Source: Rosenbergiella metrosideri (GTDB lineage: Bacteria; Pseudomonadota; Gammaproteobacteria; Enterobacterales; Enterobacteriaceae). Taken from it: 64,000 bases of DNA. The stretch lies in contig NZ_JALBCV010000014.1 in NCBI RefSeq assembly GCF_022602565.1, forward strand, positions 1 to 64,000, written 5' to 3'. Position numbers and translations under genes: made by a program. Under the pieces are notes generated by a model that saw only the letters and a list, made by a program, of their open reading frames with translations, was not told the DNA's origin and searched no databases. Each line of letters starts with the position of its first letter. Within the stretch, counting starts at the first letter, position 1. This document shows, piece after piece, positions 37,370 through 45,537 of the stretch.

Positions 37370-37962
37370 AATATTTAACGATTTTCGACGAAATTATTGC
37401 CACCTGCGCGCTGGTTTCACTCCCCGCCATTATTCCCTCATTGATGGAATATCAGTATCAACTGAAAGTGCGTATCGACCTCTTGTGCACTGACTTAAAG
37501 CAAAAGGGATATAGTGACGATGTTATCGATGCCCTGTGTCGTTTAAGCTGTCATGCCCTCGATCTCACTACCCAGCGGAATCTGCAGCAGGAGGGATTGA
37601 GCTGGCAAGGTTATGAGCTTGAGCTTTTATTCTACGGCCCGGGTGATGATTGCTTTTTTACCGAGCAACATGCTGACCTGCTGGCTCAGCAGACCCGAGG
37701 GGAACTCACCGTAGCGGTAGGTAAACTATTTTGTCTGTCTTCATTTCCCTACCCGCAAACGCCAAGGGGCTCCGGTCAACATCCTCTTATCGCCGCAGAC
37801 TCGTCATCTTCCCCTGCGACGCTTTCACAGGACGACATTGCCACGACAGATCATAAAAGCACTTTGCTCTGGCACGATGTGTTTTGGACCGCTAAGGCGT
37901 TCATTCCTATCCTCACCTGTCTTTTTGCGGTCTGGCTTAGCTGTTATTTCTATCTTTATTAA
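37366..37962 (+). CDS. Second TssL-like (DotU-related) inner membrane protein
   Basis: A 198-residue protein with GTG start overlapping the glycosyltransferase stop. The helical N-terminal ~130 residues, with Leu-Lys-Val-Arg-Ile-Asp-Leu-Leu and Ala-Leu-Cys-Arg-Leu-Ser-Cys-His-Ala-Leu-Asp, resemble the DotU bundle. A Ser/Thr-rich linker follows, and one membrane helix at 176-198 ends the protein. Unlike the main TssL it has no periplasmic domain. The next gene encodes a TssM-like protein, so the two look like a reduced copy of the TssL/TssM pair. Similarity is weak and rests partly on context. Confidence 0.6.
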   Translation: MKYLTIFDEIIATCALVSLPAIIPSLMEYQYQLKVRIDLLCTDLKQKGYSDDVIDALCRLSCHALDLTTQRNLQQEGLSWQGYELELLFYGPGDDCFFTEQHADLLAQQTRGELTVAVGKLFCLSSFPYPQTPRGSGQHPLIAADSSSSPATLSQDDIATTDHKSTLLWHDVFWTAKAFIPILTCLFAVWLSCYFYLY

Positions 37963-37971
37963 GGATTTTCC

Positions 37972-39621
37972 ATGCGCAGGATTTGGCTACGCTTCTCTCT
38001 ATTCGTCATCACTTCAGCTTTTCTACTTTGCTTTGCACTGTCGCTACTGCCCGCTTTACAAAAGGAATGGCTTGTAATGCCGGTGATGATCTTATTGGCC
38101 CTCATTCTAGTCAGCCTACATGGCTATAGCATACTCGCGAAACCTCCTAATACGGACACTCCTCCCCTCTTACCAAGATTGGCCGCAGTGGAGAAACCGG
38201 TTATGCTGATCGTGGGGCCCTATGCTGCAAAGTGGTTTAGACAATATGGTAACGGGGATGACAGTCGATTCAATCACACACTCGTATGGCTTCTAGCGAA
38301 CGATGCTAAAACGCTTGCGCTACGCCTTAAGAAGATCGGACAAGTTTCACCCAAGGCGCGTGCCGTAGTATTTTTTCCTCTCCTTCCAGATGCTGAAGAT
38401 AGTGCTGAACAGATAAAAATAAAGATTTCTCAATGGGAACAAGAGTTCACTACGGTTCTTACACACTATTCTTTACCAGCGGTACTTGCTGTCTACGCCC
38501 GTCTCAGTCGTGTCGGCTGCGAAAGCCAACACGTTACGGAAACCTGGCTGGGTAACCTCGCGATTGATCCCCAGCAGGCATTGAGTCCTGAAAAAGCCCT
38601 GAGTCAGCTCAGTGCGCAAATCGATAGCACGCCACCCGCTACCCCGCAAGATGTCCAACGCGCCGTCCTAGGTAAACAGCTGTTTGCCTGGTTGACAAAG
38701 AGCGGGATCACCCAGTGTTTGACACGCATATTTTTTCCTACTTCGCTGCGGCTAAACCAACTGTTGCTGTGTGATTGCAGTAGTGGGTTCCATCGCCATG
38801 GCGCATGGTCGTCTTGGTTAGCCCAGCGCTATGGACTGTTACCTGCGTTGAGTACGCGCACCGCTGAACCTTCACTTCCAATGATCGAACTGAAATCAGC
38901 GCCTAGTTATCAGCGCGAACGGCCTCGCGTGGAAAAAAGGGTCAATGCTCTACGATGGAGCCAGTTACTAGTCACGATAATACTGGCGGCTTCGCTCCTC
39001 ATCACCACTCTTTCAATTCATCGGCAACAACAAGCGTTTCGCCTTAAGATACAGCATATTCTGGAACCGTTAGACAACCTTTCTGCTGTAAGATTACAAA
39101 GACGTATTGCGCAACTGCAGGCACTTTACACAGGCTGGTCACCCTGTACCGAGGTCCCCGAAATACGCCTGTGGGGGCTATCACCCTGCGCCAAATCTCT
39201 TACTGCAATCAATCAGCGTATAGCCCTCCTGTCAACGCTACCGATCTATAGTACGCCGCAGTGGCACGATCATCTATTCGACTCCGGTAGTTCAACGTTA
39301 TTACCTCAGGCTAGCCGTCAGCTAGCACCGATAATAGAACTCATTCGCTCTCATCCACAGCAGAAAATTGTGATCACTGGACACGCAGACAACTCCGGGA
39401 GTAAGCGAGTGAATGACATAATAGCGGCTCGGCGCGCCGAGGCGGTAGCACAGTGGCTGACAGAGCACGGCATCGATCCCTCCCTATTGATTACCCAAAG
39501 TGCAGGTGCAGATGAGCCAATCGCCCCTAACGACAATGTGCAGGGGCGCCAGGAAAACCGTCGAGTAGACGTCATCATCCTGCCCTCTGCAGAAATAGCT
39601 AAGGAGTTTACGACCCTATGA
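37972..39621 (+). CDS. TssM-like mini protein with C-terminal OmpA domain
   Basis: A 549-residue protein. Two N-terminal membrane helices (about 8-26 and 34-52), a cytoplasmic region whose first strand and loop (Met-Leu-Ile-Val-Gly-Pro-Tyr-Ala-Ala-Lys, 78-87) looks like a decayed Walker A, a third membrane helix near 330-350, and a periplasmic OmpA-like domain at ~435-545 (Gly-His-Ala-Asp-Asn-Ser-Gly, Asn-Arg-Arg-Val-Asp-Val). This is TssM topology with the large periplasmic part replaced by a peptidoglycan-binding module. It follows the TssL-like gene by 9 bases and overlaps the DUF1795 gene by 4. It is probably an accessory cell-wall anchor of the T6SS membrane complex. Confidence 0.7.
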   Translation: MRRIWLRFSLFVITSAFLLCFALSLLPALQKEWLVMPVMILLALILVSLHGYSILAKPPNTDTPPLLPRLAAVEKPVMLIVGPYAAKWFRQYGNGDDSRFNHTLVWLLANDAKTLALRLKKIGQVSPKARAVVFFPLLPDAEDSAEQIKIKISQWEQEFTTVLTHYSLPAVLAVYARLSRVGCESQHVTETWLGNLAIDPQQALSPEKALSQLSAQIDSTPPATPQDVQRAVLGKQLFAWLTKSGITQCLTRIFFPTSLRLNQLLLCDCSSGFHRHGAWSSWLAQRYGLLPALSTRTAEPSLPMIELKSAPSYQRERPRVEKRVNALRWSQLLVTIILAASLLITTLSIHRQQQAFRLKIQHILEPLDNLSAVRLQRRIAQLQALYTGWSPCTEVPEIRLWGLSPCAKSLTAINQRIALLSTLPIYSTPQWHDHLFDSGSSTLLPQASRQLAPIIELIRSHPQQKIVITGHADNSGSKRVNDIIAARRAEAVAQWLTEHGIDPSLLITQSAGADEPIAPNDNVQGRQENRRVDVIILPSAEIAKEFTTL

Positions 39622-40091
39622 GTAATAGCCTCTACGAATATCACATGTACGAAGGTAACTTTTTAACTCCTCGTCCAGTGTTGGACAGAAGTGTCAATTT
39701 ACTGATGTTTCGCGACGATGAAGGGAAAGAGTATCAAATCGTCATCAACCGTGTGTTGCTACCTGAAGGAAAAGACGTTACCGCCTGGTGTGAAGAGGAA
39801 ATGGAAACGCTACGTCATAAACTTCCTGGTTTCAACATTGAAGGAAAGTTACTCGAACATGAAATTGGCCCCGCAAAAATCCCGATTGTTCAGGTGGCTA
39901 ACCGCTATCTGTATGAAGGAAAGACCAAAAAACAAATTCAATCGATAATGCGTCTGCCAGAAGATACTGTGCACAATCCGTTTAATCGGGAATTGATAAT
40001 CTTCACTCTAGTATCTGAAGATCAATTCACGGAATATCAGCGAAAACATTATGTGCAGGTGATTAATAGTTTTACGCCACAGATGGGTTAA
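39618..40091 (+). CDS. DUF1795 (DcrB/Eag-type) T6SS effector chaperone
   Basis: A 157-residue protein with the DUF1795 pattern: Asp-Arg-Ser-Val-Asn-Leu-Leu near the start, Glu-Tyr-Gln-Ile-Val-Ile-Asn-Arg, and a closing Phe-Thr-x-x-Gln. Eag chaperones bind the hydrophobic prePAAR helices of T6SS effectors, shielding them and loading them on VgrG. No PAAR-Rhs or prePAAR effector follows here, and the local PAAR is a bare one, so the client is missing or elsewhere. It overlaps the upstream gene as ATGA and is followed by a terminator. Confidence 0.8.
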   Translation: MSNSLYEYHMYEGNFLTPRPVLDRSVNLLMFRDDEGKEYQIVINRVLLPEGKDVTAWCEEEMETLRHKLPGFNIEGKLLEHEIGPAKIPIVQVANRYLYEGKTKKQIQSIMRLPEDTVHNPFNRELIIFTLVSEDQFTEYQRKHYVQVINSFTPQMG

Positions 40092-40208
40092 TGATTAGAA
40101 GTGTTATTCGATATTAATTCAATATTTTATACAACGTAAATATATCAAACTAAAACCCTACATATCGATAGCAATTCGTTGTCGCTTAACAACTATAGCG
40201 CGAACATT

Positions 40209-40235
40209 GCAGGCCCGATCGCCTGCTTTGTTCTT
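40209..40235 (+). terminator. Probable terminator of the rightward T6SS operon
   Basis: GCAGGC (40209-40214) pairs with GCCTGC (40221-40226), followed by TTTGTTCTT. Its place between the Eag-type gene and the LuxR-type regulator suggests that the regulator has its own promoter or depends on readthrough. Confidence 0.6.
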
Positions 40236-40264
40236 ACCCACTGATTTGATATAAGGAGATACCT

Positions 40265-40831
40265 ATGCCAGCCATTTCAGTTTGTACAGAAAATCAATTT
40301 TATAACCTGGGAATGACCTGTCTCATTAATGACGTAAAAAAAAAGCGAGATAATTATTTCGGTAAGCAAGTCGACGCAACGACAGAACAAGACAAAATTA
40401 TATCATTTCATAAGGGGGTGGCAGTAATTGATTATAAAGAAAAAAAATCTGAACACCCTCCATTTCCCATAATCATTATTTTCTGTACAAAAAACCTTCT
40501 TCTATCCGAAATAAAGACGTTGCTATCTTATATCCTTAAAATTGCACAACGAAGTAGAAGGGAATTTATCCATCTTAATAAAATGAAAGCTATCCTACCA
40601 ACAGAGCTTGAACAACTCACCTTCCATGAAATGAAAATAATTAAGCTGTTAGCAAAAGGGAATAGTATCTCTACAATTTCTCAAATAATGAACTGTAAAA
40701 AAAGCACTACCTATACTCATCGTAGGAATATTTTAAGAAAAACACGCACCGTTAATAGACAACGGCTAAATAAAATTATTCAAGTACTGAAAAATTATGA
40801 TACCAAATATTCAGATATCATCTTATTGTAA
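40265..40831 (+). CDS. LuxR-type DNA-binding regulator
   Basis: A 188-residue protein with a strong AAGGAG ribosome site 6 bases before the ATG. The C-terminal third is a GerE/LuxR helix-turn-helix: Leu-Thr-Phe-His-Glu-Met-Lys-Ile-Ile-Lys-Leu-Leu-Ala-Lys-Gly, then Ser-Thr-Thr-Tyr-Thr-His-Arg-Arg-Asn-Ile-Leu. The N-terminal part has no receiver-type Asp pocket and no autoinducer-domain signature that I recognise. It is AT-rich compared with the T6SS genes. By position it may control the T6SS, the fimbria or both. Confidence 0.8.
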   Translation: MPAISVCTENQFYNLGMTCLINDVKKKRDNYFGKQVDATTEQDKIISFHKGVAVIDYKEKKSEHPPFPIIIIFCTKNLLLSEIKTLLSYILKIAQRSRREFIHLNKMKAILPTELEQLTFHEMKIIKLLAKGNSISTISQIMNCKKSTTYTHRRNILRKTRTVNRQRLNKIIQVLKNYDTKYSDIILL

Positions 40832-41262
40832 AGAGGTTGTCACTCATTCCCACAGTTGGCAACCTCTATGCTACTGACTCAGACTTGTCTCGATGATTTT
40901 ATCAGTATTCTATTGATTACCGGGTGCAAGAGTAAATTTTACTTTTGCACCTCTCTGGGGACGATCACTTTTTTGGCTACTCATTCTTCAGATAACGATT
41001 CATTCTTCCGTGAACACTTCCCGGCTTAAGGCGTCGCTTTCGTCCAATGTGCAAGCTCAGCGCAGCTTTTCCTGTCCTGTAACCCAATCTGTCGAGCAAT
41101 GCGCATTCTAACGTAGAAAAATAGTCTAAAGGCTTAAGAAATCTTGGTACTGATAATGATAATCATCCCGTTGTTTCTCACCTCGGTAACTGATCACTTT
41201 TTTACACTTCGTGAATTCAGTATTAAGCTCAACGCATCATACACGACGGAATAGGATGTCAT
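40832..41262. other. Intergenic region with two hairpins and a Fur-like box
   Basis: After the LuxR gene stands an 8-bp inverted repeat (40832-40839 with 40860-40867). A second, 12-bp hairpin with one G-T pair lies at 40923-40951. Neither is followed by a T-run. A Fur-like site is at 41151-41165. No gene is seen. Confidence 0.5.
41151..41165. promoter_or_regulatory. Fur-like box upstream of the MFS gene
   Basis: TGATAATGATAATCA differs by one base from the 7-1-7 Fur consensus TGATAATgATTATCA. It lies about 98 bases before the MFS start, so iron repression of that gene is likely. Confidence 0.6.
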
Positions 41263-42414
41263 ATGGCCAAGGAAAAACGAGGGAACTCCTCACAACTAGC
41301 AACACGTTTAGTCTTTTTTATATCAGGATTCGTGACAGCGACGTGGGCGGTTATCGTCCCCTATGCTCGAGCTAACACTAGCATTAGTGATGCGACTCTC
41401 GGTTCACTATTACTATGTTTAGGTATTGGCGCACTCATCACCATGCCAACGACTGGAGCACTCACCAGTCGGTTTGGTTGTCGTAAGGTGATTATTGCCG
41501 CCATTGGCTTGATTATATTAATAGTCCCGCTCTTGTCGGTAATCACTCAGCCTATTCTATTGGGGCTGGTTTTGCTCATCTTTGGCATCGGCGTCGGTAT
41601 GACTGACTGTGCAATGAATATTCAAGCGATCCTGGTTGAAAAAGAGTCCTCTATTCCCTTAATGTCTGGCTTTCATGGATTTTACAGCATCGGAGGCATC
41701 GCTGGGGCGGGAATGATGACGTTTCTCTTAGCATTCGGAATTCCAGTAATGCTCGCCACCTTCGTCATCATACTCTGTGTAGGAATTCTCACTCTCTTAA
41801 GCTATCCAGGCATATTGCCTTATGCCAATCCAAAAGCAGGCCCAGCCTTTGCTATGCCTCGTGGTATTGTATTATTGCTTGGTATTGTTTGTTTTTCGGT
41901 ATTTTTGACTGAAGGGACGGTATTGGACTGGAGTGCTGTTTATCTCACGCAAGTTACTGGAATGCCAGAGACCTTGGGTGGATTGGGCTATACCTGTTTT
42001 GCCGTGGCAATGACACTTGCTCGGCTAACGGGGGATAAAGTTATTAAACATATCGGGCGTTTTAAGGTCGTTGTCATCGGTGCGATAACCGCTGCATTAG
42101 GACTGGCAATGGTGACTTTTATCCCACTTTGGTACCTCTCTCTAAGTGGTTATGCGTTGATAGGGGCTGGCTGTGCCAATATTGTCCCCATAATGTTCTC
42201 CGTTGTGGGCGAACAAAAAGTGATGCCACAAGCAGTGGCTGTCCCTGCAATGACTACCTTGGGCTATCTTGGCGTGTTAAGCGGGCCGGCTATTATCGGT
42301 TACATTGCACATTTAAGCTCATTATCGAGCTCTTTCTCTCTTATTATGTTGCTAATGCTAGTGGTCGGAGCACTCTCTTTTAAACTCAACTTAAATCAAC
42401 GTATCTCGTCTTAG
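41263..42414 (+). CDS. MFS transporter (YbjJ-like)
   Basis: A 383-residue protein with 12 predicted membrane helices. It has the MFS loop motif Gly-Ala-Leu-Thr-Ser-Arg-Phe-Gly-Cys-Arg-Lys between helices 2 and 3, and the second-half equivalent Arg-Leu-Thr-Gly-Asp-Lys. The start Phe-Phe-Ile-Ser-Gly-Phe-Val-Thr-Ala-Thr-Trp-Ala and the Gly-Phe-His-Gly-Phe-Tyr-Ser-Ile-Gly-Gly segment recall the YbjJ/FucP-like branch. Substrate unknown. A Fur-like box upstream suggests a role tied to iron, and a LysR gene follows 350 bases downstream. Confidence 0.85.
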   Translation: MAKEKRGNSSQLATRLVFFISGFVTATWAVIVPYARANTSISDATLGSLLLCLGIGALITMPTTGALTSRFGCRKVIIAAIGLIILIVPLLSVITQPILLGLVLLIFGIGVGMTDCAMNIQAILVEKESSIPLMSGFHGFYSIGGIAGAGMMTFLLAFGIPVMLATFVIILCVGILTLLSYPGILPYANPKAGPAFAMPRGIVLLLGIVCFSVFLTEGTVLDWSAVYLTQVTGMPETLGGLGYTCFAVAMTLARLTGDKVIKHIGRFKVVVIGAITAALGLAMVTFIPLWYLSLSGYALIGAGCANIVPIMFSVVGEQKVMPQAVAVPAMTTLGYLGVLSGPAIIGYIAHLSSLSSSFSLIMLLMLVVGALSFKLNLNQRISS

Positions 42415-42676
42415 GGGAAGTAATAGAATAGGATACCAGCCGGGTTTGGCGTCTCCCGTTAAGCCCGTTGACTGATAAGTCCTTAGCCAGCCCTCCCCAT
42501 CTAGATGGCTTGACAGTTCGCAATATAACGAGACGATTGTCGTATTCACCACAAGCTTCATCAATTTTTCTGCCAGAGTCGTCACTCAAAGTTATCACGA
42601 TTTGATCATTCCACAGCAGGTGAACGCTGCCCCCTTCACGGTAGCGAAGAGTCATTCGCGTATCTACTGCTGACAT
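42386..42676 (-). CDS. Possible small protein antisense to the MFS 3' end
   Basis: A 96-codon frame whose first ~60 residues have protein-like composition (Met-Thr-Leu-Arg-Tyr-Arg-Glu-Gly-Gly, then Asp-Gln-Ile-Val-Ile-Thr-Leu-Ser). It has no strong ribosome site, overlaps the MFS gene end by 29 bases and is unlike any family I know. It fills an otherwise empty gap between the MFS and LysR genes. It may be a real small gene or chance. Confidence 0.3.
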   Translation of the reverse strand: MSAVDTRMTLRYREGGSVHLLWNDQIVITLSDDSGRKIDEACGEYDNRLVILRTVKPSRWGGLAKDLSVNGLNGRRQTRLVSYSITSPKTRYVDLS

Positions 42677-42765
42677 GATGCTTACTATAGGGATATACGA
42701 TTATGAAATATTATATAAATTTAACTATCATTAGTAGAACCTGTTCTTAACAAGAAACGTCCCAA

Positions 42766-43683
42766 ATGGATAGTCCTAAAAATAAAGGTTTACGCGATTG
42801 GCTTGTTTTTATTAGAACGGTTGATGCTGGAAGTCTCTCCGTTGCAGCCAAAGAATTGAATATGACCGCTGGAGCCGTCAGTAAAATTATCTCCAAGCTT
42901 GAAGATTACACATGCACAAATCTGCTAGTGCGCGACACTCACGGCATTGAACTGACGATTGCTGGAAGATTAGCCTACAATAAAGCGTTAGAGATTACAG
43001 AGTTATTTCAAGAGTTACTCGAAGAGCTAAGAAACCCTCAAAAACAGATAAGGGGGATGTTAAAATTAAGTGTCCCTGTAATCCTTGCTGAATTTTTAGC
43101 CAATCGCTGGGCGCAAGAGTTTATGGAAATGTGGCCAGGGACTCAAATTCAATTAGATGCAAGAGAAAGCTCAGAGCTTAGCCAAGATGTGCCAGATCTC
43201 GATAATCTTATCTTACGTAGCGGCAAACCTGAAAATGAGAACATTGTTTATCGAGAGTTACCAGGGCTAAAAGTTGCCCTGATTGCTACTCAAGAATATA
43301 TCGATAATTACGGCCGTCCTCTTCACCCTAATGACCTTTCACAGCACAATATCTTCAATTTACGCCATAACGGATTCGGCACCACATTTAAATTCAGTAA
43401 AGGAGAAGAATGTTACGAGATTGATAATATCAATAACAGCGCCCTTTCTTCGAATAATCATTTATCTTTGATCAATTTATGCATTGAGGGAAAAGGAATT
43501 ACACTGGGCACACCGGGCTGGCTGAAATCTGATTATGCAAAACAGGCTAAACTTGTCATATTGATGCCAGAATGGGCATTAGAGCAAGTCCCCGTTTACT
43601 TAGTTTGGCGGCCTAGAAAAATTTACTCACCGCTGTTTATTGCTTTTCGTGATTATATTGAGAAACAATGGATTGCGAGGTGA
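42766..43683 (+). CDS. LysR-type regulator next to the MFS gene
   Basis: A 305-residue protein with an N-terminal winged HTH (Phe-Ile-Arg-Thr-Val-Asp-Ala-Gly-Ser-Leu-Ser-Val-Ala-Ala-Lys-Glu-Leu-Asn, then Ala-Val-Ser-Lys) and a periplasmic-binding-protein-like effector domain at ~90-300. The C-terminal Val-Tyr-Leu-Val-Trp motif is typical of the AaeR/DmlR branch. It lies downstream in the same direction as the MFS gene, which it may control. Confidence 0.9.
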   Translation: MDSPKNKGLRDWLVFIRTVDAGSLSVAAKELNMTAGAVSKIISKLEDYTCTNLLVRDTHGIELTIAGRLAYNKALEITELFQELLEELRNPQKQIRGMLKLSVPVILAEFLANRWAQEFMEMWPGTQIQLDARESSELSQDVPDLDNLILRSGKPENENIVYRELPGLKVALIATQEYIDNYGRPLHPNDLSQHNIFNLRHNGFGTTFKFSKGEECYEIDNINNSALSSNNHLSLINLCIEGKGITLGTPGWLKSDYAKQAKLVILMPEWALEQVPVYLVWRPRKIYSPLFIAFRDYIEKQWIAR

Positions 43684-44209
43684 TGTCGAGAATTGAATAA
43701 AGTATACTGATGAATAATTCCTATATTATTATCAGGTAGCAATGAAAGTAAGGGGGGCGCGGTAAGGATTTTATTGGCTTATAGTTATTAATTTTCACCC
43801 CCCCCTTAAATCACAAAGGTCAAAAAATCTTATTTTATCAATTAAGCGATTACAGACATTCAATAGCCAGCAAAAAAGTAGTAAATAAATTTTGATTAAT
43901 GTAAGCAACCGCTAAATTATTATATCCGACGACCTGTAGATTAATTATAGTCTAAGCCAAAATAAATAATTCACGCATCAATTTACTTGCCCTTTTATAA
44001 AGCAGACTTATAAAATAAATCCCCAATCAAACCAAAGAGGATATGTTTGAAAAAAACGATTAGTTAGACCAATGAATAAAATAACTTTGCAGACATTACA
44101 ACCCCTCCAGGACAATATTACCAACAAGAGGACAAACTTTATTTAGTTAAGTCCATTCAAAAAACAATCCTTTCTATTTTGAATGGAGATTATACTTTCG
44201 AAATGTTTT
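43684..44209. other. AT-rich convergent intergenic region
   Basis: 525 bases between the LysR gene and the 3' end of the alpha-fimbrial operon. It contains a G6 tract near 43753 and a C8 tract near 43798-43805, but no good hairpin, RNA gene or ORF is visible. Confidence 0.35.
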
Positions 44210-45370
44210 CTAGTGTGTAGAAATCGAATAGATTACTTTTAATACCCCAGTATAATGGCCTGCATTTTTGCCAGAGTAATCAAATACTGGCGTGATAAAC
44301 TTTAAAGGTGCGGGTAAGCAGAGTGATACTCCTGGTATACCTGGTAGAACTACATTTCGTTGAATATTTCTTGCGTTGGCACCTTTCCAAACGAAAGCTT
44401 TCCCATTTGACACCTGATCAAGAACTCCAGTTGTCGGGTTGAGTACTTGAAGCTTATAATTGATAGTATTGTCAATTTTATTTTTATCAGCGCCATCCCG
44501 GTAAACTGAAAATAATTCAGGATCTTTACCTATTAAACTTCTACTATCATCTAGGAATTGTAATTGTACCATTTTTGCTGAGGTCCCACCATCGTATAGA
44601 CACATATCGAGGCTAGCAGTCCCACTTACACTGTCATTGCTCCTACTTCCTGGTCGATAAGTTAAGTTTAAATCAACATGCGGATCAGAAGTTGGAAACG
44701 CAGGAAAATATATCATTTGTTTTGAAGAGTCAGTCACCTCCACCGTAAGTTTCCAATAGATCTTTTCAACAATATTACTGGGAAACTTATAGTCACGCTG
44801 ATTCAATACAAGGTTACCTTCCCAAATCCCTACTGGAATATTTTTTAGGGTTTCCCCATCCAAACCAACTTTAATCGCTGGATCATATTGAGAAAGTTGA
44901 CATTCAGCAATATCCCATGGGTATCTATCAACACACCCAAGACTCCAACGAAGTGCTGCAATATTCACAACTATGTTCTGATGCGTATTTTTCTCATGCA
45001 TCGCTAACTTAATTTGCCCCCAAGTACTGAGAGGGGATGAGCGCGAAATTCTAGGACCGTAGACACCTTCTACGGGGCATGCTCCATTTTCTGTATCACT
45101 TGTAGAATTACAACTGATCAGTCTATATTGAGAAACAGGATATCTTGTTATAAAATCACCTTCTTGCCATTTTTGAGGCACAGCAGATAGATCATACTTT
45201 ATACTTGCAACATACTGAGATGCTTCAACTTTATATGAAAATAAAAAAAACAATACCAAAAAAATAAGGTTTATTATTTTAACTACCCTACCGCACTCCA
45301 AAAATAATGAATAATGCTTCGTATTTCCCCTCAAAACATTGACCTCCCACCACTTTAACTTAAAGGACAT
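44210..45370 (-). CDS. Alpha-fimbrial tip adhesin (CooD/CblD-like)
   Basis: A 386-residue secreted protein with a late signal region: the hydrophobic segment at 30-48 ends in Val-Glu-Ala-Ser, so the true start may lie a little inside the frame. The mature part is beta-rich with scattered Cys residues. The middle has Ser-Asp-Pro-His-Val-Asp-Leu-Asn-Leu-Thr-Tyr-Arg-Pro, and the end Tyr-Thr-Gly-Val-Leu-Lys-Val-Ile-Tyr-Ser-Ile is a donor-strand-type end. Size and place (last gene after the usher) match CooD/CfaE-type minor tip adhesins. Confidence 0.75.
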   Translation of the reverse strand: MSFKLKWWEVNVLRGNTKHYSLFLECGRVVKIINLIFLVLFFLFSYKVEASQYVASIKYDLSAVPQKWQEGDFITRYPVSQYRLISCNSTSDTENGACPVEGVYGPRISRSSPLSTWGQIKLAMHEKNTHQNIVVNIAALRWSLGCVDRYPWDIAECQLSQYDPAIKVGLDGETLKNIPVGIWEGNLVLNQRDYKFPSNIVEKIYWKLTVEVTDSSKQMIYFPAFPTSDPHVDLNLTYRPGSRSNDSVSGTASLDMCLYDGGTSAKMVQLQFLDDSRSLIGKDPELFSVYRDGADKNKIDNTINYKLQVLNPTTGVLDQVSNGKAFVWKGANARNIQRNVVLPGIPGVSLCLPAPLKFITPVFDYSGKNAGHYTGVLKVIYSISTH

Positions 45371-45537
45371 CCCCGGAGTGATGATTTGATATCCTTATCA
45401 ATTGAATCATTCATCTCCGACATATTTTTAATTATATCTTTACGATGGTCATCGACCATGACATTCATAATTTAGACTTACCAATTATTATTCTGCTCTC
45501 CCCTTCATACAATATGAAATAAATCTATAGCAGAGGA

